DNA from: Smittia aterrima
Taxonomy: Eukaryota; Arthropoda; Insecta; Diptera; Chironomidae
NCBI GenBank assembly: GCA_033063855.1
Contig: CP093830.1
Coordinates: 2,604,854 to 2,668,853, forward strand
Reading direction: 5' to 3'
Length of the DNA stretch: 64,000 bases
The notes beneath the pieces are model-generated. The model worked only from the letters and a program-made list of their open reading frames with translations. It was not told the origin of the DNA and made no database searches. Positions 13,786 to 27,000 of this stretch are shown piece by piece. Position 1 is the first letter of the stretch. The number at the start of each line of letters is the position of its first letter. The translations under genes and the position numbers were made by a program.

Positions 13786-14530
13786 CATATTTCTTCGTCG
13801 TGTTGAGTGAGGCTTTCTAGTTGAAAAGATCAAGAGAGTGTTCAATAGAAAATGATGCAGGAACTGTCTAAGAACATTTGACGAGTTAGCCGAAATGTTT
13901 TAACAGCAAAACTTTACGATTTTAGTTGATTGTGAGAATTTCGACTCTCAAAGAGTATTTAAAGAACAGGGTTCGAATCCCAGAAATTCTGGGCCAAAAT
14001 TTTAGATGCGTGTGCAATAAGATAGATTTTTTTTGGCGTTCTATTGATACAAATTATTTTTTAGAGTAAGCTCATTATCCCATCTCCTGAATGGTCCAGA
14101 GTTCAATAGAAATTGATGCGTCGATTGACAAAAAACATTTGGGGAATTAGCCAAAATGCGTTTACAGTAAAAATTGAAAGTTTTGCTTTATTTACAGAGC
14201 AACTCTCAACGAGAGAAGAGATCCTGGGTTCGAATCCCAGCGTTTCTCCAATTCTTGGCATTTTTTCTTTTTTACAAATTTTTTTGAAGTGAGTTCATTT
14301 TTGTCCCTCATAAAAGTGTAGCAAATTTAAATTTCTTTGTCGTGTTCAGTGAGGCTTTCTGTGAAGTGATTTCGCTGTTAAAATTGACGTTTTCAGTTGA
14401 TGTAAAGAGTAGCGACTCTCCAACAGAAAAGAACTGGGTTCGAATCCCAAAAATTCTATGCAATATTATTTCATCTTTAAAAATTTTTTTGAAGAATTTT
14501 GTCAAATGAGCTCATTATCATCCTTTCGAA
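13786..14530 (+). repeat. Cluster of three diverged repeats with tRNA-like B boxes
   Basis: Three related units each end in a T-arm-like sequence around GGTTCGAATCC (13970-13980, 14227-14237, 14437-14447). They are 257 and 210 bp apart. In units 1 and 2 a D-arm-like GTTAGCC/ATTAGCC segment lies upstream. Units 1 and 3 share a leader with GTGAGGCTTTCT or CAGTGAGGCTTTCT. Units 1 and 2 share TTCAATAGAAA and ACATTTG blocks. T-runs follow each unit. I could not fold any unit into a full cloverleaf: the 3' acceptor strand of unit 2 has no upstream partner. They are therefore best read as degenerate tRNA genes or a tRNA-derived SINE-like element amplified locally. Confidence 0.55.
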
Positions 14531-17500
14531 GAATATTCGTGAGAACACAGTAGCTCATTTGATTTCTGACTCGATGTTGATAATTTTTTTCCACAAAAGT
14601 CAAACACATACCTGACCTGAGTGCCTTGTGTTTCAAACAAAATCAAAACCTGTGAAGAAACTTAGAAGTTTATGTTCTTGTGAAAATGATCGCTTCTCTT
14701 GCCTTCCCTTTTCACAATTTCGGCAAAGAAAAGAGAACAAAAGGAGAAGAAAGATTTAAGTTGAAGCTCTATAATTTGAGTTAAAATTGTGTTATAGATT
14801 TTAGAGATTTTGGCACTTTAGTTAATTATGGACTTAGCACATTGCAACACAAAGCTCTTTCGTCCCTTTTGCTTTGTACGCTTCAGGGAGGATAATAATT
14901 TAATTGAGTAACGTGCCATTCTTCTCCGTAAAGATGTAGGTTTTGAGATTGAAGTTTGTTTAATTATAGAACGAGGCGAGAGAAGCTTATCAGATTATGA
15001 CACTTGAAACTCCAGGAATCACTTGAAAGCAAAGCGATATTCACTTCACGAGCATTCAGATGAGATCGTAATCTGAATTTCAGGAAGCAATCAAATGCTC
15101 ATCAAGCATGTCGCCAAAGCAATTTCGAACGAGCGGCATTGAACTAACAAATTTCCGGTGATGATCCTTTTAACAAAATTAAAGACTCATCTTCCCGCCT
15201 TCTGACCACAAAACTTTCTTTTTCGGGATCAATGAAAACGAAAATTGTTTAATTGATGGTTCACAGTTCCTTATTTGATAAATCGACCCGGTCTTCACGC
15301 CAACCATCGAATGCAATTTATAAAATTAATGTGCATTGATAGAAGTTGAAGTCTTTTAAGGTTTGCCGACGGAGCTTCATCTCTCAAGACGAAGTGAAGA
15401 GAAGGCGAGAAGAAAAATTTCATCAAATTTACATGATAATTGATGGTGGTTAAATGAAATATGTGAAAATTCGTTGAAAACTTAAGAGATTTTTCCACTT
15501 TGCACGAATCTCTCGCTCTTTCTGTGTTTGTACATCGAGTTAAACGAGAAGTGAAGAAGTTGAGAAGAGGGAAACAAGAAACTTCGTGAAAAACGAAACC
15601 GCCCAAAACGTGTCGAGGGAATTAAAGAGAATAAAGCCGAGCACAGCGAAAAAGCCATCGCCAGAGTGTCTGGCTTCAACTCTTTTTTTCAATTCTTTCT
15701 CCGAGAAGGAGAATCGCTGCGTTTCCATGATGGAAGAAACGATCGCCGCGGCCACAAATGCGCAATCATGTTTTTTTTTCTTCTTCGAAGCTCCGCTCTT
15801 TACTCTTCTTATTAGCGACAGAATGGTAAAGCTATTATCCATTGTTGCTTAACAATTATTGAAATGAATCTCAATTAGAAATGTCTTCTTGTGATATTTA
15901 TGAACCGACGCAGCGTGAGATAATCTTGAAGGATGATTATCTACGACTCGTTGGTAATAATAAGAAGAAACTGTCTTGGCGGCTTCAAGTAGTTGATGAA
16001 TATTCACTTTACTTCTCTCCCCACGATCAATGAGGCGGAAAATAGGCAAACAAGCGAAACACAGAGAGAGAGAAAGAGTGCAAAGAAAAATCAATTAAAC
16101 TTTCATTTCATTAAAAATGGCAGCGCATTTCCCCTTCGACAATCGATCAGCGGCAAAGCAGATATTGCAACCCCTTTGAAATCAGGTTATCCAAACATCA
16201 AATCAATCAACCGTCGAATTGGAGTTTGAGAAATAATTTTCCCACACATCCGCGTTAAACACACATAAAGCTCCTCAACAAAGTTTGTGATACAATTTTT
16301 TTATGTTGCTTAGCTACGGTTTTACGCTTGGAAGCCAAGAGCCGAGCTCATTGTTTATTATTTATTTAGCCATTGTATGTTTGTTTGCTTTTGAAAAATT
16401 GCTTTTCTGCGCATTTTATGAGCTTCGTTTGTGTGTTGAATACTCGGCCTGATTTGCTGATAAAATGTTGCACGTTTGTTAAAGCCGATTCTATAAGTTT
16501 ATGTGAAAAGGAATTCCTGAAGGAGAAAGAACTGTGTTTGTTTCGGATGCCATGAAAAATCATTAACAATGGCTCAGAAAACACATTTTCTGTTTTGTGA
16601 CTGACGTCGGAGGTAAAGAGTCTCTGACGTTGACTAGAAAAGCAAGTCCGTGGTGAATTATTGTCGGAAGAAAGCAAATTATCGCATGCTCGAAGGGAAT
16701 TCGGACTCACATGAACAAATATCAATTTCTAGGTGAAATGTTCTTGCCTTTTCTGTTCAGATCCGTCTCGGGCGATAATGAAAATACAAAAGCCCCGTAA
16801 TTCAGTGAAATTAAATAAAAATCACAAGAATTTCTTGACCGCAAGAATGTTTTCGAACGGACGAAAAGGAAATAAATTACAAGTCAATTTTCGAAGCGGG
16901 GCGAGAAAAAGAAATCAAATATTTGAATAAAGGCTGAGATTGATGTTTAAATGACTGAGTAACTGATTTATTAAAATGTCGAAACACCAGACTTACGTGC
17001 CACAAACTCTCGAGCATGAGAGAGAAAAGCAGTAAATATTGATTTTAGCTCATAACTTTTTCCCTTCGATTAGCTACAGCGCAGTTTCCGAAGACATCTC
17101 AGTGAGCCTTCGTGAGACTGCATCAGAAACGACACAGAAAAACCACAAAAACCAATATAATGCAATTTAAAATGCTCTTTTTGTGGAAGCGCAATAAAAA
17201 TCAAGAGTTTAGTTTAAGAAAACAGAAAAACTTTCCCAGCCATCATCGATTCAATCAAGGAATCGTGTGAAGATCGAATGAATTTAATTTGTCAACTTAC
17301 CTTAAAGAAAAAGAACTTTCAACAAAAGCCCATCTCGATCTCATTAAACAATAAAGCTTTTCATCTAACGAGCGATCTGTTTGATAAATTATGAAACTCC
17401 GACTGAAATGAAATCAAAGAAATTCACACCGCAAATGCGGAAAGTTGAAAACAACAAAAGAATGAACGGAGCATCGGTTATTATTTTTATGCCACGATCT

Positions 17501-20440
17501 GAATCTTCCTCCTTTTCGGGTTCATAAACAGAAATTAATAAGTTATTTATAACCTGAGTAGAGTGAGAGGTGAGAAGAAGGAGAAAAGGCTGTTGAGGCG
17601 AGCATGAGAAGCATAATTTGATCCGCAGCTCAGTTTTTACAAGACGACTCATGTTACCCCGGAGTAAATCACACCTTCTTTCACATTACAATTTTACATG
17701 CATTTTTATATTTTTATAAGCGTTTTATTTGTGAAATGTGTTGGAGGATGGGGACTGTTCGTTTGTTAAGGAGCAAAGAGTTGAAGACAAGTCTCGAGTC
17801 AAATTGGAAGAGATTTTCGTGACGAAGTCAATAGTCTCCTCCCAATTTAAATGAACAAGTGTTGAGAAACAGTTTGAGAATGAAGTTAGTGAAGGGCTTG
17901 CTACTCTCAACTGTCGAAATCACTGAAACCAAAAAAAAACGCTTTCATCCTCCAAAGAAAAATCCATACAAACTATGAAAAACAACTCTCGACTAATAAA
18001 CAATTCTCTGTGCCTGAGCGGCAACTAACCGTTGATGGCCCCGATGGAGATTCGAGAAAGAAAGAAAGGAATCGTTTAATGGCAATTCAACATTATGAGA
18101 TTAAAAAGCCTATTTACATAGATAATTTGATTTTTCTCTCTTCGTCTTCACATGATTCTTATGTTTCCAGCTCGTCGCTACACTAAGAGACTATAAATAT
18201 TTCATTGTTGATTGGATTCGGTTGGAAGCTCTTTGAAAAGCATCAACACTGTTGGGGGAAATTGTTTTCTTTTCACTTCTCCCGACGCTTCCACGCAAAC
18301 TTCGAAGTTCGAACACAAACTTGATTTTCAATTGAGAAAATGTCGATTTGCTGAGCAGAAAAACGTGGTTGTCACTTTTTTTTAGTCACGAGGCGAGGTA
18401 TGACGATGAAAAATGATCATTGAAAGCTTTACGACACTTTTTTCGTCTGGTTTCTGTTGGAGGTAACAACTTTCAGAAAGTCTTAGACCGTCTCGGCCTC
18501 TGCAATTGCTTGCATGATTTATGAGCTGCGATAGGCGGTGACTTTGAATCTCAGTGCTGTTGTTGCCGATTGAGAAAATCGATTATCGAAAATAAAACGA
18601 TTTTTACATGAAGATCATGAATCGGAGATCAATCTGAGCATCGACCTGCAACTAATCCTCAATTAGATGAACGATAAATTATCAACAAGAAAACGTTGTT
18701 GCATTTCGCGAACAATTTTATTTCTAAGTCTTTCGTGTCTCGTGCAAAAACCTTCAACATTCGCTAATAAATTGCGAACGTGTTACGACAAACTTGCTTA
18801 TCTCTCGATCAGTGACCATCAAATTGCACAGTGCTAGCCGATCTTTTATTAAATTCAATTAGTAGAATGCGTTCAAAGGTCTGCACACGACTTGCCACAC
18901 ACGGAAACCTTCATGAACTCTCGTTTATCCTTTGCCAAAAAAAGATATTTTCGAGATTTTATCGTTCGATGATACAAAGTGAAGTTTAAACACTTTTTTG
19001 ATCGAGTCACGACACCGACAACAAAGATATTCAATTAGAAACATGTAAGGCAAATAAAAGTAATTACAGATTGCGAAACAAGCCAACTAAATTTTCTCGT
19101 TCGAGCGGATGAGTTGTGATAGTTTGTAAGCCATTGACTTGAATGTGTAGTTGAGCAACAACGTCTGTTGTCATTATTATTTATTGAAACGCGCTTGAAA
19201 ATTTAAATGGAAACGATGAAATATTTCTACGGCGAGACATTTTGTGAAACAACAACTGAAAACACAGCGACGTAATTAGAAAGTAAATAACGAGTGGAAA
19301 TGTCACTCGCATGCATCGCGGGACAAAATGGCGATACAAATTGCTTTGAGTTTTATTACTATTTCATGTTCTACTCGTGTTGGTCGTGTCTCCGGCTTCT
19401 TATTTGTCAAATGACTATTAAATGTTTTTCATGAAACGCCAATGCCGTCAACAAATGAAGTGTGCTTTGAGAAGGGTTCAACTTGTCGTGAAGAATGGGA
19501 AAGAGACTTCTCGATCGAAACATGCGACAAGTGTCAACAAGTTATTTGATTAAAGTTAGGATAACAGAACAGGAAACAAAATAGAAATCAAACATGATGG
19601 TGAGGGAGAAAAATAAATATTTTTAATGAAAATGTCAAAAGTTTTGTTTCGTAAATAATTACTGTTCAAATTAAAATTGTTTTTCGAATTAGGAAATGGA
19701 TTGTTTTGTCTTAAATTGAATTAACAATTCGAGGAAATATTTGTTTGAAGATAAATTGAAAAGCTTTGATGATAAAGCAGAAAAAAAGCTTTCAATGCAG
19801 AGCTTTTCAAAGTTCAAACTCGACTGAGTAAGTGAGATGGGGCTAACGTAGCTATAGAGAAAATAGTTTGTCTATCAATGAATCCAATAAACAAGGAAAA
19901 TAAATATCTCTAAGTAAAACTATTTGATAAACTGATAAGCCATCCCAGACAGTGATTGAATTACGACGAAGTCTGTAAACGAAATTAATCAGAAAATTCT
20001 GAAACAAAGAAAAAATGAGAAAAAATTTAGTTTTACTTTTTTCTTTTCATTTATTTACTCATCATCATGATCTCAAATCTTAAATTATAGATTTAAACTA
20101 AACTTAAAGCAAAACGAATACTGATTGAATTTGTGTTGATTTTCCATTGAAATTTGTTTTGAATCGAAAAGGAAAAATGTGGAATCATTTAAACGATAAT
20201 AGTCGAAAAAAGAAATTCTAAGGCCAACATTCAACACCCGAAAGTTCAATCAATTCTTTCTATCCACGCGCTCAATGTGAGCTATTTAATATCGCAAACT
20301 CTTTATCAATTCTTTGATCACGCGGCGAACGACACAAAAATCTTTCATTGAAACTTAAATGCTCAAACTTTTCTTGTTGCAAATTTACTGGAAACTTCTG
20401 ACGAAATTTTGCGCGCGACTAACTCACTAAACCAAATCGA
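14531..20440. other. Intergenic interval, no gene seen
   Basis: About 5.9 kb of AT-rich DNA without a supportable gene on either strand. It separates the repeat cluster from the 3' end of the membrane-protein gene. Short open frames near 15.3-16.7 kb overlap one another on both strands and carry no motif. Confidence 0.5.
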
Positions 20441-20446
20441 TTTATT
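20441..20446 (-). terminator. Candidate poly(A) signal of the membrane-protein gene
   Basis: On the minus strand this is AATAAA, about 420 nt downstream of the stop codon at 20865-20867. It is the first canonical signal I found after the stop. No cDNA support is available. Confidence 0.3.
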
Positions 20447-20543
20447 GCTTGAGCCAAACGGAAAATCTTTCACACCGGAACACGAAGCATGTCGCGCCTT
20501 CGACCTATCCTCACATTTCTAATTAGTTTCTCGTGTGATTCAA

Positions 20544-20557
20544 TGTGTGTGTGTGTG
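20544..20557 (+). repeat. (GT)n microsatellite
   Basis: Seven consecutive GT units lie in the predicted 3' UTR region of the minus-strand membrane-protein gene. It is short and probably neutral. Confidence 0.6.
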
Positions 20558-20864
20558 CGTCAGTCTTGATTTAAAATTACTTGAATTATCATTAAATCTA
20601 ATTAGCTAAAAGTTTTTTTCATCTGCTTTACTCTTAAACCTCGTCTTATCACTGTTGAATCAGAATCCGATTTTCTTGAGGAGATCATTTTCATTCAGGA
20701 AAACGAAAAGCGCGGCTTGCGTTGAATCTCCAGCAAGCCAATTGGTCGATCTTGTAAATTAATGACTTTTTCTTCTTTTTTTGTTTTTGTGAATTCTTAA
20801 TTATTGGATGTTAGGCTAAAGTAATTCCAGAGCAGTGATAATGGTCAACTCCTCCTTTTCCTCC

Positions 20865-21023
20865 TTAGTACACGTAAATTGTTTTCAGTTGAGGTTTCAA
20901 TTCTGGTGGAATTACGATGGTTGGCTCGGGGGATTTCCTCGACACAAGACGCTTAAAGCGTCCACTCAGCTGCTTTCGGAAGCCTCTCAGTCCCAGCTTA
21001 TCATTGTGGGCTACTAACGCATC
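20865..21023 (-). CDS. Membrane-protein exon VI (C-terminus)
   Basis: The acceptor is ATTTTAG, phase 0. The exon encodes 52 residues beginning DALVAHNDKLGLRGFRKQ. It includes a Lys/Arg-rich amphipathic stretch and ends IPPELKPQLKTIYVY before TAA at 20867-20865. Confidence 0.72.
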   Translation of the reverse strand, partial: DALVAHNDKLGLRGFRKQLSGRFKRLVSRKSPEPTIVIPPELKPQLKTIYVY

Positions 21024-24000
21024 CTAAAATAATAAAAATAGAAGAAAAAAGTTAATTTCGTAATCAATTAATGTGTCGCAGACACGAGCGAAGCATTTAA
21101 ATTGCACAAAGCCTTCGACGTGAACACAAGGCTAAACCGATAATTAAACTATCGAGCTTCGAACATCAACTTGTTGTATGTACAGATAATTAGATAGAAA
21201 GAAGGAAGTCCCAAGCGAGGAGACTCATAAAGCGCGATAAAATTTTTCCATCATGTACTCCGCACCTGCTAAGACAGTTTTGCATTTTAATTGTTCCTTC
21301 GAATGTCGCTCAAACGTCACTTGCATTATTTAGCTCACGACGATATCATTAAGTAAACGTTTGAAGCGTGACTCATCAACTTCTCTTCAGATCTCTCTTT
21401 GAACCAGTCTCAATCAAATTCGCGATAATCCGCGAAGAATCAAAAATGAGTCATCGAATGGAAACTCCCGCAAGAGAAGATGTTCAAATACACGTTTCGT
21501 TGAGACTTCACGAAATTTGTTTTAGAATTAGCGAGAAGCGTGTGCGCACTTAGAATGATTTTCTTTGTTGTGACGGGATGAACTATGACTGTCCATTACA
21601 TAATTCGTGTGAAGGTTGTGACGTGCGTAGTTTTCGGATTTCTTGTGAAAGAGAAAAAGAAACTTTCGCTCACTACGTCGAAAATTGTGATAACCTGAGA
21701 TCGTCTTGTACGTAACAATCACAAGACAGACTCGGCTCCATTCGTCTCACTCGATTGTATTTTAAGGGCGACGAAAGAAAACTTTGAAGCGATTGTTTTT
21801 TTTTCGCATTTCGCTGCCAATCGATGATGAGCCAAATGTAGATTGTCGGTGACATTTAAGCGAGCGAAGCGCAAATAGCTCGGCAAACTTTCCATCGAAA
21901 TTATGTTAATTGAACATTGAGCAAAAGTCTTTCACGGTCTCATCGTAACTCGCGAGTGTTGACAATGAGTTTATTGATTCAAAAGGCGTGAGTTAGTTTA
22001 AGCTTCCTAGCCAATCTTTAAGTGTTATATTCAAATTTAGTCGTCAAGGTGAATTGCGTGAATTTTTTAGAAGAAATGCGGAATTCGCTGTTCAAAGCAA
22101 ATCGACGCCATCGAAATAAAAAATTCAACGTCGCTTTGAAATTAAGTTGAATGAACTCGGACCCTTTTAGTCTCGTTTTCCCTATTTTTTATTTAATTGT
22201 TGCAAAAAGTCGCTTCTCATGCTGAACAAAGGGGAGATTTGTCGTTGCATCCAGACAAACTCAATTAAAAAGGAAAGATCAGCTTAAAACTTTTTCTTCT
22301 TTTTTTAGATTGTCCCTGACCGCGTTAAGTTCAGAGCGTGAAGTTGGAAAGTAATTTTCGAGCTGATAAGATTTTTTTTTTGTGTGTTCACGTCGATCAG
22401 CTGAACTTGAATGAAATAAAACTTTTACTCACTTGACTACTAGCGTTGTAGATAAAAATATTAGGCTGGGGCGGTAGCGGCGGGAAGTGCCAGACACTTG
22501 ATGGACTTTGTCTGAATCCTACTGGCTCAACCGATGACACGACATGCGTTGGTTGCGATGCTTCGGTGTTGTTGACAACATGAGACGACTCCTCACGTTT
22601 CCTTAATTTGCTGCGAACAAAACGCATCGAAATTATTGTTTCGTTTCTCATTCCGACCATTCTTCTAAACGAGTTTTTGTATATCGAAAAAAAAAATATT
22701 TTCTTTCTTTTGCTTTATCACAGTTTAGTTCTTTCGACTTTGGCTTTCGTTTTTATTTTCTTGCACGTATCACAAAATGTCAGAATTTTCAGAGAATTTT
22801 TCTCTTTTAGTTCACAAAAGTTTTCATTGTAATTTTCCAATGCTTTTTGTTTTCACAAAAATATTTTTTAATTGCTCAGACCAATAGATTGTCAAACGCA
22901 ATGGCACAATCTGAAGAACGACCTTAGACGGTTCGCTGTTCTTGCTTTCACGACGAGTTGTAACGATTTGAAGTTTCGTTCGTTCCTTGGCAGATGTTTT
23001 ATAAGCCTCGCTCTATTCTCGCTCCGAAAATTATTCTCTGGCGTCATATGAGAGTCGACAAACAAAAACCCGAGCGCACGAAGCTCTCTCAGAATGAGTT
23101 GCGAGGAAATATTTTTTTTTGCTTCTACGATTTCTGATGAATTACGAAGATTGAGATCGATCAGATGAGATGGAAAACTCTCTTGCACAAGATAATTTCT
23201 CCTTTTCATCTTCCAAAGTGAATCTTGCGTCTCACTGCGGTTAATGGACTTTGGAACTTTGTAGGTTTCAAAACTAGAACGAACATAATATTACGCATCC
23301 ATGAACAAATCTGCATTTTGAAACGACTCTCTGACGTCAAGCGAAGAAAACATCATCATATCGCAATATTTGGAAAACAAAGTTGTGTCGTCATTTTTCT
23401 AGGAAACTTCTTCATTTCGACTGCGATCATTTGTTTCTCGATAATCAGTAGAAAAACAAACGGATACGAGAATAATAATCAATCGTTTTGACGTTGTGAT
23501 TCAGAGGGAAATAATATTTTGTGTGTTAACTACGTCTAGAGATTAAATTAAATTACGAACCAGCCCTCACTTCAAAGAAAGAGAGAAGTTCATTTCGAAG
23601 CCAAGAACCACCCACACTTTTGGGATGATGCTTGACCAGTGATCTTTCTATGTTTACAAACATCGTTTAAATCATTCGACTAGAACATGAGTAAGTTGAG
23701 TTGAATCAACCAACGCTTCACTTGCGTCCTCGCTTTGCAACGGCTTTGACTCGCATCGCGCCCTAATTTCGAGGAAATGTTTGCGTTAATTGATCTAATT
23801 CAACACATGATGCAACACAGACAACGGAGAAATCTCTCATCTTGTTTGAAGATGAAGAGGAAACGAGATGACGACTGCGAAAATTTTAATGAATCATATC
23901 TAGTTCAATCAATTAGCTGAGTAGACGAAACGAAGCACTTCAAATAAACTACTCAATCATGTCCACTGGAGTCAATTGATTGATAACGAGCAGACTTCGT

Positions 24001-27000
24001 TCTCTCTCTTTCTGCAGAAGCCAAACTTTTGCTGAATCATCAGACAGAAAGTGGCTTAACATAACCAGAAGTTTGTTTTGACGACTAGGAAAAGTTCTTC
24101 GCAAAAATATTTTGTGCTAATCATTGAAACGCGAGGAACAACAAAAGAAGTCAAATATCATTCTTATAAATCAAACTTCCTGATATCTCACGATTTTATA
24201 ATCAGCATGCTTTACGGTTTTTTGTTTATGTGAGACGCTTCGTTTATATCGCGAGCCAACATGAGTTGAATCTATTTTGGTCTCGAGTCAATCTTTAAAG
24301 TTTATTTATAGAAGGCACTTGAAGCATATCAAGCGAGAATTGTATTTTTAATTTTTTAAGTAAACGAGCATTACGTTTAATGAGATTAGATTCTCTTGAC
24401 TCGTTTAAAGTTCAGATTGAAATGAGCCGACCTCTTATCTAAAGCGACATTAATCAATGGATTTGGTCTTCCTTTATTGCAAAATCGTTGTCTTTGTTAT
24501 TCTTGGAATGAAACCGAAAGTGCCCCCGAAAAACAAAACGTGAATCGAGAGCGTGAAGGCGAGCTAAACCTACATGCGCTGTTTTCTGCCAACATATCTC
24601 ATTGAAATTAGATCAAGTCGTTGCATTGTCAGGGCAGGAAACTCATCGGCTTATGACATAATCCTAAACTTTCGCTGGATCGAAGCTGAATGGATCGATG
24701 ATCCCAGTTCAATCCAGTTTTATGTAGACACACTACAAGGTTTTTTTGTTTTTTTCTTCAGATGTTTCTCTTTATCGCGTCTACCTGTCGACAACTCTGT
24801 TTACTCATCTTTCGAGTCGCGTATGTATTTTTCATTAAAAACAGTTGATTGAAAACTGTTTGGAACGGAAAGTTTTTTTCGCTGAATTTTATCAATTTTA
24901 CTAATTGATTTCAGTTAAGTGAGTCCCCCAAATAAGTTGAATGGAACGTCCAATGAATCGTCTTGCCATCTGTTTGACCCACAATGAAGACGAACAAAAT
25001 CCGTTGAAGAGGCTTTCTTGTTGTCAAGCGAACGATGTGAGTGAGAAATCAGCTCTTTCTTCTTCTGTTTCTCTTCCTTCTTTTTTCCCAGACATTCGTT
25101 TCTTCAACCATTCCTTGATCTCGTACGAAGGACAATGACTTCCAAAAAACTCGCAAAGGAACAAAGAGAGCGTTGCCTTGAGACATAAACCAACAAATAT
25201 TCAGGCGATTCTGAGAGCTAGACGAACGAACATAAGAGAGCAACATAAGACGCGTCAGCCTGAGAATTTGTATTGAATTTCATTTGAGTCGAGTAATTAT
25301 TTTTCGGGGATTTTGATATGGAAGAGTTCGCGGGGAATGTCAAGGGAGATCTGACGAAGGAAACGAGATACGAAAAATTCAGAATAAATTTTAAATTCAA
25401 GTTTTGATAATCAGGTTAGATAATTTTGTCAGAATCTAAAAAAAGATTTCGCGTTGACGCTACTTTTAATTCTCCCTTGATGATTGACGAAACCAGAAAA
25501 GAACTTGAGATGATTTTTTTTTCGAGAGTTCACGAGAGTACAGAAAAAGTTGTTTTAGTCTCAATGCCATCCTTGCTTTAACAATAAGATACAATACAAT
25601 CCCCACTCACGAAGTGATAATCATTATGCTCACTTGCCAATTTCGTGTGACGTGAATCGTTGCTCGCCTTCGATCGAAATAAAACTGAACTTGGATTGTT
25701 TCAGCTCGAGCTTTGATTTGTGTGTTTCTCATTGCACTTAGCAATGGCACATTTCTTCGTTCGGTCGAGTGAATGTCGAACATGGAATGAACTGTAAATT
25801 GTGCATCTCTCAAACCAGTCGCAGAGATGCGTGGACTACAAACGGTGTGTGATTGATTTCCGTGATTAACGATTTACATGCTGACTCAACACTTTCTCAA
25901 AGCTTTGTTGCGAAAAAAAAGAGACTTTTTAAAAACCAATTTCAAAACTGTTTTGTGATTGATCGGGCTTAGTCACATCACAACTTTCTGTCTCCAAGCG
26001 AAACTTGTTTCTCGTTAATATCGATAGAAAGTGTTGATTGACTTATGGCATTTTCATCATTTGTTGGTTCTCAGTCGCGTGCACTTCTGGGTTTGTCGAG
26101 TAACTGCTTTATTTATGTGCAATCACACTTATTTTCCGCAAGCGACACGAGCCATTGACAGAGAGCTCAATCAGCAAAAATAGAAACCGTTTCATGCTTC
26201 AATCAGAACAAAGTTTTTACCTCGTCATGTAGAGAATGAAGTAAATTTCCTCCATCTTGCTGACTGTTGGCTTGAGATTCCACAAGTGGTTTAAATTTTA
26301 AAATAAAATTTTCACTTCCAAGTGGACTTTGGATAGCTTAATGAAAAAGCTGGCAAAGTCACTTTTACTTTGTTTTATTTTGATTTTTTTTTCGGTTGAA
26401 GTTCAATCATTGAACAAATGAGTTTTCAATTTTCTCACGTAACACGATTTTTGACGATAGAAATTTTGTTATCACTGCTAATTCACGAGTCACTGATAAA
26501 ATCTTTTACAACTCTCACTTGACTCGACCAAAAGTCAGCGAATCGTCGCGGATGCGACCGTTAGCTCAAGAACTTTATTTTTTATCTCGTTGTGAGCTCA
26601 ACGACGATCTGCAGCGGATTGAAACTAAACTTCAAATGCTGCTTGCTCGACTGCCTGCCATTGAATTATAAAAAGTGATCGCGTTGAGTTGAAGTTGAGT
26701 TGAAACAACGGCAAAGCCTCACATACACGCTTAAAAATATCCCAAAGAAACCGACAATTCACAGCAACAACACGTTCATGGATGGAGCTTAGCGAATAGT
26801 TTGTGTTGGTATGTTTGTTCTCCATGTGCAGCCATGTTTGGAGCATGCTACATCTGAGTGTAAACTCCATTGCAAAACATTCGTTATCGTCACGTTTCAT
26901 GGATTTTATAACATTTCAATGTGATCATCACAGCGACGAGCACGCAAACTAGGAGGCGATTCAACCACCACAACGGGAATTCCAGCAGAATCTCGACAGA

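Noticed and set aside
13786..14530. Calling the three B-box units functional tRNA genes
   Set aside because: The T-arm is good, but the acceptor stem has no 5' partner and I could not place an anticodon arm with proper pairing.
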